A program made the translations under genes and the position numbers. Shown piece by piece: positions 18,981 through 27,516 of a stretch of 64,000 bases of DNA. The DNA is from Hahella chejuensis KCTC 2396. GTDB taxonomy: Bacteria; Pseudomonadota; Gammaproteobacteria; Pseudomonadales; Oleiphilaceae. The notes under the pieces are model-generated. The model was given only the letters and a program-made list of their open reading frames with translations. It was not told the DNA's origin and searched no databases. Position 1 is the first letter of the stretch. Each line of letters begins with the position of its first letter. Location of the stretch: positions 1,488,001 to 1,552,000 of the forward strand of contig NC_007645.1 in the NCBI RefSeq assembly GCF_000012985.1. The letters run 5' to 3'.

Positions 18981-19922
18981 TCAGGACGGATCTGTCAGCG
19001 ATCCTGCCTTAAGCGGCGCAGTCGCTTGCCGGGAGGCGATATATTCCGGACGCGGCTGATGGTCGCTGAAAGGCGTTTCCAGTCGATTGCTCCAGGCGTT
19101 ATACACAAAGAAGGCGTTGGAGCGCGGAAAAGGCGAGATATTGCTGTTGGAGCCATGCATGGTGTTGCAGTCAAACAATATCACGGAGCCGGGTTTGCCG
19201 GTGGCGGTGACGATGCCGCCTTCGTTGACCAGCGTACTCAAGGCGATGTCGTCGGGAACGCCATACTCCTGACGCTTCAGGGATGACTTGTAGTTGTCCT
19301 CCGGCGTGCCGTCGACGCAGGCGATGTAGTATTGATGCGAACCGGGCACCAGCATCAATGGACCGTTGTATTCGAAGTTCTCGGTCAGGGTGATAGAGGC
19401 GCTGAGGGCGCGCATGCGCGGCATGCCGTCCTCCACATGCCAGGTTTCGAAGTCGGAGTGCCAGTTGAACTCCTTGCCGCGGTAGCCGGGCTTGTAGTTC
19501 AGTCGGGACTGGTGAATATACAGATCGTCGCCGAGGATGAACCGAATGATGTTCATCAGTCTCTGGTCGGTGGCGAGTCTGGAAAACAGCGGGCTAAGCT
19601 GGTGAACGCTGAATATGGAGCGCACCGACTGACTTTCCGGTTCCGTAATGGTTTCCTTGCGCTTGGCGATCATGGGATTGCGGCGCATTCTCTCCATTTC
19701 TTCGGTCAACAGCGCCACTTCTTCCTGAGTGAACATTTCCGGCAACATCAGGAAACCGTTTTTGTCATAGCTTTCCACCTGCTCCTGAGTAAGAGGGCAG
19801 GCGGCGTCGTACTCACTGTAAACCACCGGGTCGCAGCGTTTGAGAATGCAGACCTCCGAACTTTTGCGCGAAGGATAAGGGTCCGGTGGGGTGAGGTGGG
19901 CTTTATCAAGAATCATGTTCAT
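18981..19922 (-). CDS. ectD: Ectoine hydroxylase
   Basis: A 313-residue Fe(II)/2-oxoglutarate dioxygenase that converts ectoine to 5-hydroxyectoine. The EctD signature HSDFETWHVEDGMP contains His155 and Asp157, and the third iron ligand is His256 (MHGSN). It is the last gene of ectA-ectB-ectC-ectD; only 9 bases separate it from ectC, so it is part of the operon and hydroxyectoine is probably made whenever ectoine is. Confidence 0.96.
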   Translation of the reverse strand: MNMILDKAHLTPPDPYPSRKSSEVCILKRCDPVVYSEYDAACPLTQEQVESYDKNGFLMLPEMFTQEEVALLTEEMERMRRNPMIAKRKETITEPESQSVRSIFSVHQLSPLFSRLATDQRLMNIIRFILGDDLYIHQSRLNYKPGYRGKEFNWHSDFETWHVEDGMPRMRALSASITLTENFEYNGPLMLVPGSHQYYIACVDGTPEDNYKSSLKRQEYGVPDDIALSTLVNEGGIVTATGKPGSVILFDCNTMHGSNSNISPFPRSNAFFVYNAWSNRLETPFSDHQPRPEYIASRQATAPLKAGSLTDPS

Positions 19923-19931
19923 TGTAGTGCT

Positions 19932-20330
19932 CTACTCCATTATGGTTTCTGCTTCCAGGGGGTACACGCCATTCTCGTCGTGGGTCTCTTTGCCGTTAAG
20001 CGGCGGATTGAAGACGCAGGCGACGGTCATTTCGCTAAAGGCGCGCAGCAGGTGTTTATCGTGTTTATCCAGTACGTAAAGGGTGCCGGGTTTGATGGCG
20101 TGGACTTCGCCATCGGCGACGGTCTCCACCTCGCCTTCACCGGAGATGCAATATACCGATTCCAGATGGTTCTGGTAATGAATCGGCGTTTCCTTGTTGG
20201 CGTATAAGGTGGTGATATGAAAGGAAAAGCCCATGTTGTCGTCTTTCAACAGCATGCGGACGCTTTCCCAATTGTCCGCTTTTACTCTGCGGTCGGATTG
20301 GCGGGCTTGTTCCAGTGTTCTAACGATCAT
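19932..20330 (-). CDS. ectC: L-ectoine synthase
   Basis: A 132-residue cupin enzyme that closes N-gamma-acetyl-diaminobutyrate to ectoine. Start is ATG 20330 ([13 protein letters not shown]), the normal EctC N-terminus, with AGGAG 10 bases upstream; longer in-frame reading overlaps ectB. Cupin residues are in [19 protein letters not shown] and [11 protein letters not shown]. Length is typical. Confidence 0.96.
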   Translation of the reverse strand: MIVRTLEQARQSDRRVKADNWESVRMLLKDDNMGFSFHITTLYANKETPIHYQNHLESVYCISGEGEVETVADGEVHAIKPGTLYVLDKHDKHLLRAFSEMTVACVFNPPLNGKETHDENGVYPLEAETIME

Positions 20331-20391
20331 TGCATTTGACTCCTGCAATAGGCCTGAATTGGCGACGGACGTATAAAGAGAAAAAGGGGGA

Positions 20392-21663
20392 TCAGCTGGC
20401 TTTGCTGATTTCATCGGCCAGCGCGTCTTCCACGCACTGCGCCAGAATCACCAGCCCCTCTTTCAGTTCCTGCTCAGAAATCACCAATGGACACAGGCAC
20501 TTCACTACCTGGGATTCAGAACCGCTGGTTTCGATGATCAGACCTTTCAGAAATGCGCGCTTGCAAATAGCGGCGGCCAGATCTCCGTCGCGACAGTTCA
20601 GGCCGCGCATCATGCCGCGCCCTCTGACTTGCATGAGAGTTTTGCCGTGTTTGTCAGCGATCTTGCTTAGTTCTGTGCGCAGAATTTCGCTCTTGCGCTC
20701 AATGTCGCCAGCGAAATCCGGGGTTGACCAATAGTGGCGAATGGCTGCGGCGGCGGTAATGAACGCATGGTTGTTACCGCGGAAAGTGCCGTTATGCTCA
20801 CCCGGTTTCCACTGGTCGTGTTCCGGCTTGATCAGGGTGACGGCGAAGGGAAGGCCGAACCCGCTCAGTGATTTTGACAACGTCACGATATCCGGCTTGA
20901 TCCCGGCTTTTTCGAAGCTGAAGAATGTGCCTGTACGACCACAGCCAGCCTGGATGTCATCCACGATCAGCAGAATGCCGTGCTTGCGGCAGATAGCCTC
21001 CACATTACGTAACCAACGCTCGCTGGCCACATTCAGGCCGCCTTCGCCCTGGACAGTCTCCAGAATGACCGCCGCAGGCAGGTCCAGGCCGCTGCTATTG
21101 TCTGTGATCATCTTGTCGAGGAGTTTGCTGGTGTCCACGTCCTTACCCAGATAGCCGTCGTAGGGTAAGTGAGTGACGCTGTTCAGCGGCACGCCTGCGG
21201 CGTCGCGATGGTGGCTGTTACCAGTGGCCGCCAGAGAGCCCAGAGTGACCCCGTGAAAGCCATTGGTAAAGGCCACAACATTGTGACGTCCGGTGACGTT
21301 ACGAGCGATTTTGAGCGCGGCTTCCACGGCGTTGGCGCCGGTCGGGCCGGTGAACTGAACGACATACTCCAGCTTGCGTGGAACCAGGATGCGTTCTTTG
21401 AATTCGGTCAGAAAACGCGCTTTGGCGTCTGTGTGCATATCCAGACCGTGGGCGACGCCATCCTGGCTGATGTACTCCAGCAGCGCTTCTTTCAGCACAG
21501 GGTTATTATGGCCGTAATTCAATGTTCCGGCGCCAGCCAGAAAATCGAGGTGCTTCTCGCCGTCAACGTCATACAGATGAACGCCTTTGGCTTTATTGAA
21601 AATTTTGGGGAATGAGCGGGCGTAACTTTGTACGCCGGATTCTACTTCTTGGAAAATATTCAT
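20392..21663 (-). CDS. ectB: Diaminobutyrate-2-oxoglutarate transaminase
   Basis: A 423-residue class III aminotransferase that makes L-2,4-diaminobutyrate from aspartate semialdehyde with glutamate. The PLP site is in [12 protein letters not shown] and LSKSLSGFG (Lys of the Schiff base). The ATG at 21663 has AAGGAG upstream and gives the family start MNIFQEVES. The 62-base gap to ectC and 142-base gap from ectA are within an operon. Confidence 0.96.
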   Translation of the reverse strand: MNIFQEVESGVQSYARSFPKIFNKAKGVHLYDVDGEKHLDFLAGAGTLNYGHNNPVLKEALLEYISQDGVAHGLDMHTDAKARFLTEFKERILVPRKLEYVVQFTGPTGANAVEAALKIARNVTGRHNVVAFTNGFHGVTLGSLAATGNSHHRDAAGVPLNSVTHLPYDGYLGKDVDTSKLLDKMITDNSSGLDLPAAVILETVQGEGGLNVASERWLRNVEAICRKHGILLIVDDIQAGCGRTGTFFSFEKAGIKPDIVTLSKSLSGFGLPFAVTLIKPEHDQWKPGEHNGTFRGNNHAFITAAAAIRHYWSTPDFAGDIERKSEILRTELSKIADKHGKTLMQVRGRGMMRGLNCRDGDLAAAICKRAFLKGLIIETSGSESQVVKCLCPLVISEQELKEGLVILAQCVEDALADEISKAS

Positions 21664-21805
21664 GGTTTCTCCTTGTCGTAGCTGATGAATGTCAAGCATG
21701 GTGCGGTGAGCGCGCGACGGCGAAATGCTCCGTCGTCTGGTTTTAATCCGGATACACTCCCTTGCTCCGGATACGGGGCCTGCGACCGGATCGTTTAAGT
21801 CTGCG

Positions 21806-22372
21806 TCAGTCGCGCAGACAGGATGGGTCGAACGGGCCTATGGTCAATAAAACTTCTTCTTCGTGATCGTCAGAAAACTGTGACGCATCGAATAGCGTGC
21901 GTCGTTGCATATCCGCCCCCAAGTCCTGGGCCAACTTTTCGAACAGTTTCCAGGAAGCCTGGTTGCTGGGATTAATGGTCGTTTGCAGGTGCGATACTGT
22001 TCGACAGGCGTCCCGCGCAAGAATGGCGCGCAACATTTTTCCCGCCAGTCCTTTCCCGCGCATGGTTCGATCCACCGCCACCTGCCAAATAAACAGGGTG
22101 TTGGCGTCTTCCGGCAGGAGATATCCGGAAATAAATCCTCCTGGGGTTTTCTTTCCACTTTCATCCGCTTCATCCGCGGTTTCCGCTATGACGCAGGTGC
22201 TCGCCCAATGCGTGCATTGCAGCAGATTGCAGTAAACCGAATTTTCGTCCAGTGGCGGACAGCGTGAGATGAGTTGGTGAACGGAAGGGCCGTCGTCGGC
22301 GGTGGGCGTACGCAGAATAGTCTCTGACTGACGCCCGTCTGGAATGTGCATAGCTGTATTTTCGTTTCTCAT
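21806..22372 (-). CDS. ectA: Diaminobutyrate acetyltransferase
   Basis: A 188-residue GNAT acetyltransferase that acetylates the gamma-amino group of diaminobutyrate, the second step of ectoine synthesis. Visible features are the Q/RxxGxG/A-type acetyl-CoA loop RGKGLAGKML and the conserved TTINPSNQASWKLFEKLA. ATG 22372 is used; ATG 22351 is an alternative and neither has a clear ribosome site. No EctR or aspartokinase (ask) gene is adjacent, so regulation differs from some other halophiles. Confidence 0.95.
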   Translation of the reverse strand: MRNENTAMHIPDGRQSETILRTPTADDGPSVHQLISRCPPLDENSVYCNLLQCTHWASTCVIAETADEADESGKKTPGGFISGYLLPEDANTLFIWQVAVDRTMRGKGLAGKMLRAILARDACRTVSHLQTTINPSNQASWKLFEKLAQDLGADMQRRTLFDASQFSDDHEEEVLLTIGPFDPSCLRD

Positions 22373-22698
22373 GGGGTGGAGGATTCTATACGGTTAATAC
22401 TTAGAATACAAACTAAATGTTTCTTGTGTGTTTCAGCGGTCTCGTTAAAATTGCGTTGTTTGGTGTTCTTTTTAACGTTTGAGCATTAAAAATAAGTTAC
22501 AGTAAAAAGTAATAATCTGAGTGGTTGTGTGTGCGTACACGCCGGGGCCGGCAAGCGTTACAGATGGTGTGGTTGCAAACTGATCAGGTTGGCGTTGGAT
22601 TAAAAAGACGTCAGGAATTTGCGCTTGTAAGAATGGGAGGTGTGAGAATTGCTGGAGACTGGAAGGTTGGAATAGAAATAAACGGTTGGAATAGAAAT
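22373..22698. other. Ectoine operon upstream region
   Basis: The 326 bases upstream of ectA are AT-rich near the gene and should carry its promoter. No single promoter stands out. The far end has the 16-bp direct repeat listed separately. A 67-residue open frame crossing into the structured repeat is judged spurious. Confidence 0.4.
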
Positions 22699-22699
22699 A
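22665..22699. repeat. 16-bp direct repeat next to the structured element
   Basis: GGTTGGAATAGAAATA occurs at 22665-22680 and again at 22684-22699, a 19-base period. The second copy ends at the first base of structured repeat copy 2. Confidence 0.85.
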
Positions 22700-22844
22700 T
22701 TAACATGGCAATGATATTGGTATGTTAATCACCAGGCGCATGGACGCGCCTGCGCGGCGACAAGCCGCGGGAGACAGGGCCTGACATGTGCAGGCCCTGT
22801 CGTTGCAGACAAATAGAAGGAAGCTATTTGTCTGCCTGATTAAT
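22699..22844 (+). repeat. Structured 146-bp dispersed repeat, copy 2
   Basis: Five stem-loops in a row. 1: ATTAACAT (22699-22706) with ATGTTAAT (22722-22729), inner CAAT/ATTG. 2: GGCGC (22735-22739) with GCGCC (22746-22750). 3: CGCGGC (22753-22758) with GCCGCG (22764-22769). 4: ACAGGGCCTG (22774-22783) with CAGGCCCTGT (22791-22800). 5: GCAGACAAATAG (22805-22816) with CTATTTGTCTGC (22824-22835). GATTAA near the right end can also pair with TTAATC after stem 1, which would close stems 2-5 into a cloverleaf. No ORF or transposase is inside. Confidence 0.9.
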
Positions 22845-22873
22845 AAAAAGGGGCCGCCAGATTGGAGCCCCTT
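22845..22873 (-). terminator. Intrinsic terminator after tctC
   Basis: On the minus strand AAGGGGC pairs with GCCCCTT and a run of five Ts follows, 28 bases past the tctC stop. It abuts the right end of structured repeat copy 2. Confidence 0.75.
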
Positions 22874-22900
22874 GTCGAATGCTTGGAAGTTGATTCGCGC

Positions 22901-23854
22901 TTAGATGCTGTTGAGCAATCGGCGGATGGTGACTTCCTGTTCTTCCAGAAAACTTCTGGCGTCCTGCGCCGGAATGTACAGAGACTCCCAGCCGTATTTT
23001 AGTCTGACGGTTTTCCAGTCTGGAGACTTATCCAGGCTGGCGAGCATGTCCGCATATTTTGTGACGGTTTTGTCAGGCGTGCCGGGGGCGACGAAAAAGC
23101 CGCGCCAGTTGGCCAGGACGACATCCAGACCCTGCTCTTTCATAGTGGGGATATCAAACCCTTCCAAACGCTCGGCGCTGGTGACGCCCAGTGCGCGCAA
23201 CTCTCCAGACTTGATCTGCTTCACGACTTCCCCCATGCCGGTCACCATCGCCAGCGCATAGCCGTTGGAGAATTTGCGCATAGCGTCGCCGCCGCCGTCA
23301 CTGGCTGAGTAACGCAGCTTTTTAGAGGACATGTTGGCCGCTTCCAATACCGCCAATGCGGTAATGTGGTCCAGGCTGCCTTTGGCGGACCCGCCAACGA
23401 TGGGCTTACGCTTGCCAATATCTTTGATGGCCGCCAGCAGCTCATTCATATTCTTGTAGGGAGAGTCTTTGTCCACCACCACGACCTGGTATTCCGCGAT
23501 CAGCATGGCGACTGGCGTGACGTCCCGGAATGAACGGTCATAGACGCCGGACAGACTGCGTAGAATCAGCGGCAGCGACTGCACCATCAGTGCGTCTTTG
23601 TATTCTTTGGAAGTCGCCAGCGCGTTCAATGCGCGTCCACCGCCTTCGCCGGAATAATTCACATACTTGGCTCCGCCGATCAGGCCCATTTTGGTCAGTG
23701 CGGCGCCGGTTTCTCTTGCGGTAGTGTCCCAACCTCCGCCTTCGCCGGCGGGGATGAGAAACTTCTGCACATCCGCATGAGCGGTCGGCGCCAGCGCCAG
23801 CATTAGGGCGGCGGCTCGTAAAAACGTTTTCACATTCCTGAAAAATATTGGCAT
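22901..23854 (-). CDS. TctC-family tripartite tricarboxylate transporter binding protein
   Basis: A 317-residue periplasmic protein with a signal peptide (about residues 8-28, ending AHADV) and the TctC/Bug fold (IPAGEGGGWDTTAR, GGSAKGSLDHITAL, LGVTSAERLEGFDIPTMKEQG). These bind citrate or other carboxylates for TctAB-type transport or act as extracytoplasmic sensors. No tctA/tctB gene is in the window. ATG 23854 has GGAGG upstream. A short ORF (23903-24004) lies 48 bases upstream on the same strand. Confidence 0.88.
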   Translation of the reverse strand: MPIFFRNVKTFLRAAALMLALAPTAHADVQKFLIPAGEGGGWDTTARETGAALTKMGLIGGAKYVNYSGEGGGRALNALATSKEYKDALMVQSLPLILRSLSGVYDRSFRDVTPVAMLIAEYQVVVVDKDSPYKNMNELLAAIKDIGKRKPIVGGSAKGSLDHITALAVLEAANMSSKKLRYSASDGGGDAMRKFSNGYALAMVTGMGEVVKQIKSGELRALGVTSAERLEGFDIPTMKEQGLDVVLANWRGFFVAPGTPDKTVTKYADMLASLDKSPDWKTVRLKYGWESLYIPAQDARSFLEEQEVTIRRLLNSI

Positions 23855-23902
23855 ATGCGTCTACCTCCTGTGCTTAAGATTTTAGGTAAGATTTGAAGTG
23901 GA

Positions 23903-24004
23903 TTACAGGAGTAAGTCGCGCGGCGGCGAGTATTGTCCGGCGCGCTCTTCTGGAGCTTGCGGAAATACGTATGGAGTGGAAGATTTTGAAGATACTGCTT
24001 TCAT
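23903..24004 (-). CDS. Possible 33-aa leader peptide upstream of tctC
   Basis: The frame reads MKAVSSKSSTPYVFPQ followed by APEERAGQYSPPRDLLL and stops. AGGAG lies 6 bases before the ATG, which is a strong site for a short frame. It is upstream of tctC on the same strand and may be a small protein or a translated leader. It resembles no known leader or peptide precursor that I can name. The support is the ribosome site and position only. Confidence 0.4.
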   Translation of the reverse strand: MKAVSSKSSTPYVFPQAPEERAGQYSPPRDLLL

Positions 24005-24202
24005 GGTCTGCTCCTGTTATTTTTATCGAGCATAACGTATAAGCGCCTGAGAAAAAACGAGATTTCTGTAAACAGGAAACTGCTTTTTCGCCTGTTTTTT
24101 GATCAACAAAAAAGCGGGGGCGACGCTTCTTCCCGAATATACTGACCTAAGCTGTCACCAACCTGTCATGGAAGCGTTCCCATTAATTTTTTGTGACAGG
24201 GT

Positions 24203-24547
24203 TTACATTTCTGGCCCCAGCCCACTGAGGTAATCGGAGAGCGTGTTTTGGGCGCGTGAAAGCTCATTGACGCCTTGCTCGGAACGGGGTACGCCAGCGC
24301 ATAAGCTGAAGTGAAAAAGTTTGATTTTTAACCGCAACCCGCGAGGACAACGTTTGCGTCTGACGATGAGATCGGCGGCGGGATAGTCGCCTTTACCAGC
24401 GTTGTATTTTCCTCGGAGCGTTGTCGCTATGGCGTCGTTGGCGGGGCCCTCGTCGGCGTCCAGCAGTTCCAGTGCAGTATCCGCCCCATGGCGGCAAGCG
24501 GTCAGGGCGCGCAAAAGCTCTTTTGCGCTGCATAGAGTGAGTTTCAT
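24203..24547 (-). CDS. Uncharacterised small protein
   Basis: A 114-residue protein starting MKLTLCSAKELLRAL at ATG 24547, with GGAG about 9 bases upstream; an earlier start at 24595 adds 16 residues. The central part GKYNAGKGDYPAADLIVRRKR is basic. No domain or signal peptide is recognised. It may be a DNA- or RNA-binding protein from its charge, but this is only a guess. Confidence 0.45.
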   Translation of the reverse strand: MKLTLCSAKELLRALTACRHGADTALELLDADEGPANDAIATTLRGKYNAGKGDYPAADLIVRRKRCPRGLRLKIKLFHFSLCAGVPRSEQGVNELSRAQNTLSDYLSGLGPEM

Positions 24548-24901
24548 ATTCCGTACTCCGCTGTATCTGTCCCTGTCTTTCCGAGCATAACTCATGCCGG
24601 GACAGCATGTATGACCCGGATCAATATCTTCCTGAGGCGCCTATGTTCGAAGATGCTATATCGAAAGGCGCTATATCGAAAAGGAGAACCCTGACACGGA
24701 ATTAATGCTATGCCGGTGACTGGATATTCATTGATTTGCCGCGTATAGATGTAGTTCAGGCGTTTTCGTGAAGGTGTTGTTTTGCATCGACGCAGCTGTC
24801 GGCGACGTCAGCTTTTGAACGCGAAACTGTTAGAGGGTTTTCACAATAATCATGTCATGGCCGGCGTTGCGTTCGCCAGGTGTGACGGTAGGAGGTGGTT
24901 C
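24548..24901. other. Divergent intergenic region
   Basis: This 354-base gap separates the small gene from the YkgJ-like gene. It holds the 12-bp direct repeat at 24655-24681 and the ribosome site AGGAGG at 24890-24895. An open frame continues upstream of 24902 but has no good start signal. Confidence 0.4.
24655..24681. repeat. 12-bp direct repeat, two copies
   Basis: GCTATATCGAAA occurs at 24655-24666 and 24670-24681, a 15-base period, within an intergenic region. It could be a regulator site or a chance duplication. Confidence 0.6.
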
Positions 24902-25900
24902 GTGTCTTCATTGCCCAGCGCCGTTTTTGTAAATACGCATGGCGTCGTAAATAACCATGGCGCTAAGAGTTGTTTTATATGTGGGCTGACTGTACAGCGG
25001 GTTGTGGTGGGCGCGGCGGCGTCAGCGGATCTGACTTGCGATAACCCGGAATGTCGACGTCTGGCGGAGCGCCGCGCTTCAACCCCGCCAGCCCTGTTTG
25101 ACGCACAGGTGAAATTTCACCGCCAGCGGATGCAAGAGAGAAAGGTCCTCGCGGAAGCTGAGCAACGCCGAATAGAAACTCAAAGCGCAGAGGAAGCAAA
25201 GCAGAATCAAGCGCTGTATGCCCACCTCGCCAAGTCGGAAGGCCTTGATCCCGAAGGCGCTCCGGTCATCATTCCCACAGCGTCGACGCGCCTCGCCACG
25301 CTGCCGAAACACCGTATCCGGCAGTACCGCGATTTCCTGACGCAAATTATCAGCGAAGCCTGCATGCACGGCTTTAAGGATACGGATGACGAGCTTACCA
25401 GTCGCGCGCGCGCGGAAGTCAACAACAAGCCTTTGGAGCATTCCGAAACCCTGGCCAATATGAACATGCATCTTTGCACCATGTGTAAAGGCGGCTGCTG
25501 CACCAGTGGGCGTGAACACGCTTATCTGTCGGCCAGCGTTATTCGGCGTTTTATGCGGGAAAATCCCGAACTTCGTCCTCGCCATGTTCTACAGCTCTAT
25601 CTGGACAAACTTTCCGGTAAGTCCATACGCGGTTCTTGCATCAATCATACAAACAAAGGCTGCAGTCTCCCGCGTGAGATGCGTTCAGACATTTGTAATG
25701 GCTACTTTTGCGACTCGCTGAAAAGCTTCAACCGCAAATATGCGCAAGAGACGCCGCCGGCGCGCATTATCGCCATCGCCAGGGCGCAGGATAATTGGAG
25801 CCGCTTCCATCCCGAGCAAAGCAATGACGTTGTCGCCGTCGCAGTGGTGTCGTCGGATGAGGCGAAACTCCTGACATTGCCTGAGAATGCCGACGCATAG
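24902..25900 (+). CDS. Cys-rich protein with YkgJ-like metal-binding domain
   Basis: A 332-residue protein. I chose GTG 24902 because a perfect AGGAGG lies 6 bases upstream. The N-terminus has a putative zinc knuckle (SCFICG ... LTCDNPECRR), the middle a charged helical, coiled-coil-like stretch (ERKVLAEAEQRRIETQSAEE), and the C-terminal half an 8-Cys cluster: CTMCKGGCC, then GSCINH, KGCSL, DICNGYFC. The latter resembles the YkgJ family, thought to bind zinc or iron. Function unknown; a metal-chelating or redox role is inferred. Confidence 0.7.
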   Translation: MSSLPSAVFVNTHGVVNNHGAKSCFICGLTVQRVVVGAAASADLTCDNPECRRLAERRASTPPALFDAQVKFHRQRMQERKVLAEAEQRRIETQSAEEAKQNQALYAHLAKSEGLDPEGAPVIIPTASTRLATLPKHRIRQYRDFLTQIISEACMHGFKDTDDELTSRARAEVNNKPLEHSETLANMNMHLCTMCKGGCCTSGREHAYLSASVIRRFMRENPELRPRHVLQLYLDKLSGKSIRGSCINHTNKGCSLPREMRSDICNGYFCDSLKSFNRKYAQETPPARIIAIARAQDNWSRFHPEQSNDVVAVAVVSSDEAKLLTLPENADA

Positions 25901-25930
25901 ATCAGCGTCGGCGTGCTACATCATTCGCTT

Positions 25931-27292
25931 TCAGATATCTAACTCCGCCTCGTCCAGATACTCTGGGGCTGAGGCGCGCCAGCCCAGTTCATCGGCGATG
26001 CGAAGCCTTAATGCATCCGCCGCCACACTTTCGCCATGGGTGACATAGGTGTGCCGGGGTGGGTGCTTGAAGCCTCTCAGCCAACTCATAATCTCTGCAT
26101 AGTCCGCGTGCGCGGACAGACTCTCCAAATTGATCACCTCCGCTTTCACCGGGAAATATTCGCCATGAATTTTGACTTTTTCCGCGCCGTGGGTGAGGGC
26201 GTCCCCGCGGGTGCCCGGGGCCTGGAATCCGGCGAAGACGATCGTGTTGCGGTGGTCCGGCAACAAAGTCTTTAGGTGGTGCAGCACTCGACCGCCGCTG
26301 GCCATACCGCTGGCTGAAACGATGATGCAGGGAAACTTCCTGCGATTGAGTTCTATCGATTCCTCCACGGTGCGGACAAAGTGCGTGCCCTGATCGATCA
26401 GGGCGCAGTCCTCGGCACTGAGGCGGTGTTCTTTGTGATAGTGGCAGAAAATCTCGGTGGCGCTGATCGCCATCGGGCTATTGAGGAACACTGGCAGGTC
26501 GGGGATGCTGTTGTCGGCCTTGAGTAACTGGATCAAGTAAAGCAGGTGCTGGGCGCGCCCTACGGCGAAGGCGGGAATCAAGACAACGCCGCCGCGTTTG
26601 GCGGTGGCGTTAATTGCCTCGCTGAGTTGCGCGCGCACATCGACTTTGTCATGCAGACGGTCGCCGTAAGTCGACTCCACAACCAGATAGTCCGCCGCCG
26701 CAATAGTTTCCGGCGGGTACATGATGCGATCTTCCTGCCGGCCCAGATCGCCGGAAAATACGATGGAGCCCTTGGCTCCGCTCAGTTGCACGCTGCCCGC
26801 CCCCAGAATATGGCCGGCGCGGTGTATTTCCGCAGTAACCCCGTGGATAGGGGAAAACTTTTCATGGAAATCCACGGTTTCAAAATGCTTCAGCGCTTCC
26901 CAGGCGTCTTTTTCCGTGTACAGAGGCAATGCGGGACTGTGTTTGGAAAACTTGCGCTTGTTGGCGTAACGGGCGTCTTCCTCTTGCAGAAAGCCGGAAT
27001 CCGGCAGTAGCACTTTCGCCAGCGCAAAGGTGGCGGGGGTGCAAAAGACTTTGCCTTTGAAGCCATGTTTCATCAGGGCTGGGATGTAGCCGCTGTGATC
27101 CAGATGGGCGTGGCTGAGCACCACAGACTTGATTTCCGACACCTTGGCGGGGAAGGGTTTCCAGTTGCGCTCACGCAGGGTTTTCACGCCTTGATATAAA
27201 CCGCAATCCAGCAATAACTTCCCGGAGCCATCGCTGAGTAAATATTTGGACCCTGTCACCGTACCTGCCGCGCCGAGAAATTTCAGATGCAT
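25931..27292 (-). CDS. Beta-CASP metallo-beta-lactamase RNA nuclease
   Basis: A 453-residue protein of the MBL-fold RNA specificity family (RNase J/CPSF73-like). Motifs: HAHLDHSG (HxHxDH zinc site), GHILGAG, FSGDLG, then the beta-CASP region with SASGMASGGR and the final SLSAHAD and THGE. It probably cuts or trims RNA. It is divergent from the nucleoside phosphorylase-like gene with a 224-base gap, and I recall such nuclease/phosphorylase/PRPP-synthetase groupings in gammaproteobacteria, which suggests RNA or nucleotide recycling. Confidence 0.88.
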   Translation of the reverse strand: MHLKFLGAAGTVTGSKYLLSDGSGKLLLDCGLYQGVKTLRERNWKPFPAKVSEIKSVVLSHAHLDHSGYIPALMKHGFKGKVFCTPATFALAKVLLPDSGFLQEEDARYANKRKFSKHSPALPLYTEKDAWEALKHFETVDFHEKFSPIHGVTAEIHRAGHILGAGSVQLSGAKGSIVFSGDLGRQEDRIMYPPETIAAADYLVVESTYGDRLHDKVDVRAQLSEAINATAKRGGVVLIPAFAVGRAQHLLYLIQLLKADNSIPDLPVFLNSPMAISATEIFCHYHKEHRLSAEDCALIDQGTHFVRTVEESIELNRRKFPCIIVSASGMASGGRVLHHLKTLLPDHRNTIVFAGFQAPGTRGDALTHGAEKVKIHGEYFPVKAEVINLESLSAHADYAEIMSWLRGFKHPPRHTYVTHGESVAADALRLRIADELGWRASAPEYLDEAELDI

Positions 27293-27516
27293 TGTGAGAC
27301 TCCCTGAAGAATTAAAGAAGCATTCCGTCTACTGTAATGGCGGAGTGAGCTTGGGTTTTTGATTTAACGCAGATAAGCCGTACTCGTGTTTATTACACTG
27401 GTCTTAGATGCGCCCTGATGTAGCCTGTTATTATCTTAGTCCAACGACGACGAATCAGTTGGCGAAGCCAACGCGGACCTGTTGGGGCGAAGTTCGAACA
27501 ACTTGCGGAAAACACT

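Noticed and set aside
22525-22728. 67-residue open frame ahead of structured repeat copy 2
   Set aside because: No ribosome site, it ends inside the repeat, and no recognisable protein.
22699-22844. Integron attC site as the explanation for the structured repeat
   Set aside because: The ends do not fit the RYYYAAC/GTTRRRY core sites, the element has five separate stems, copies are scattered in both orientations, and no integrase is present.
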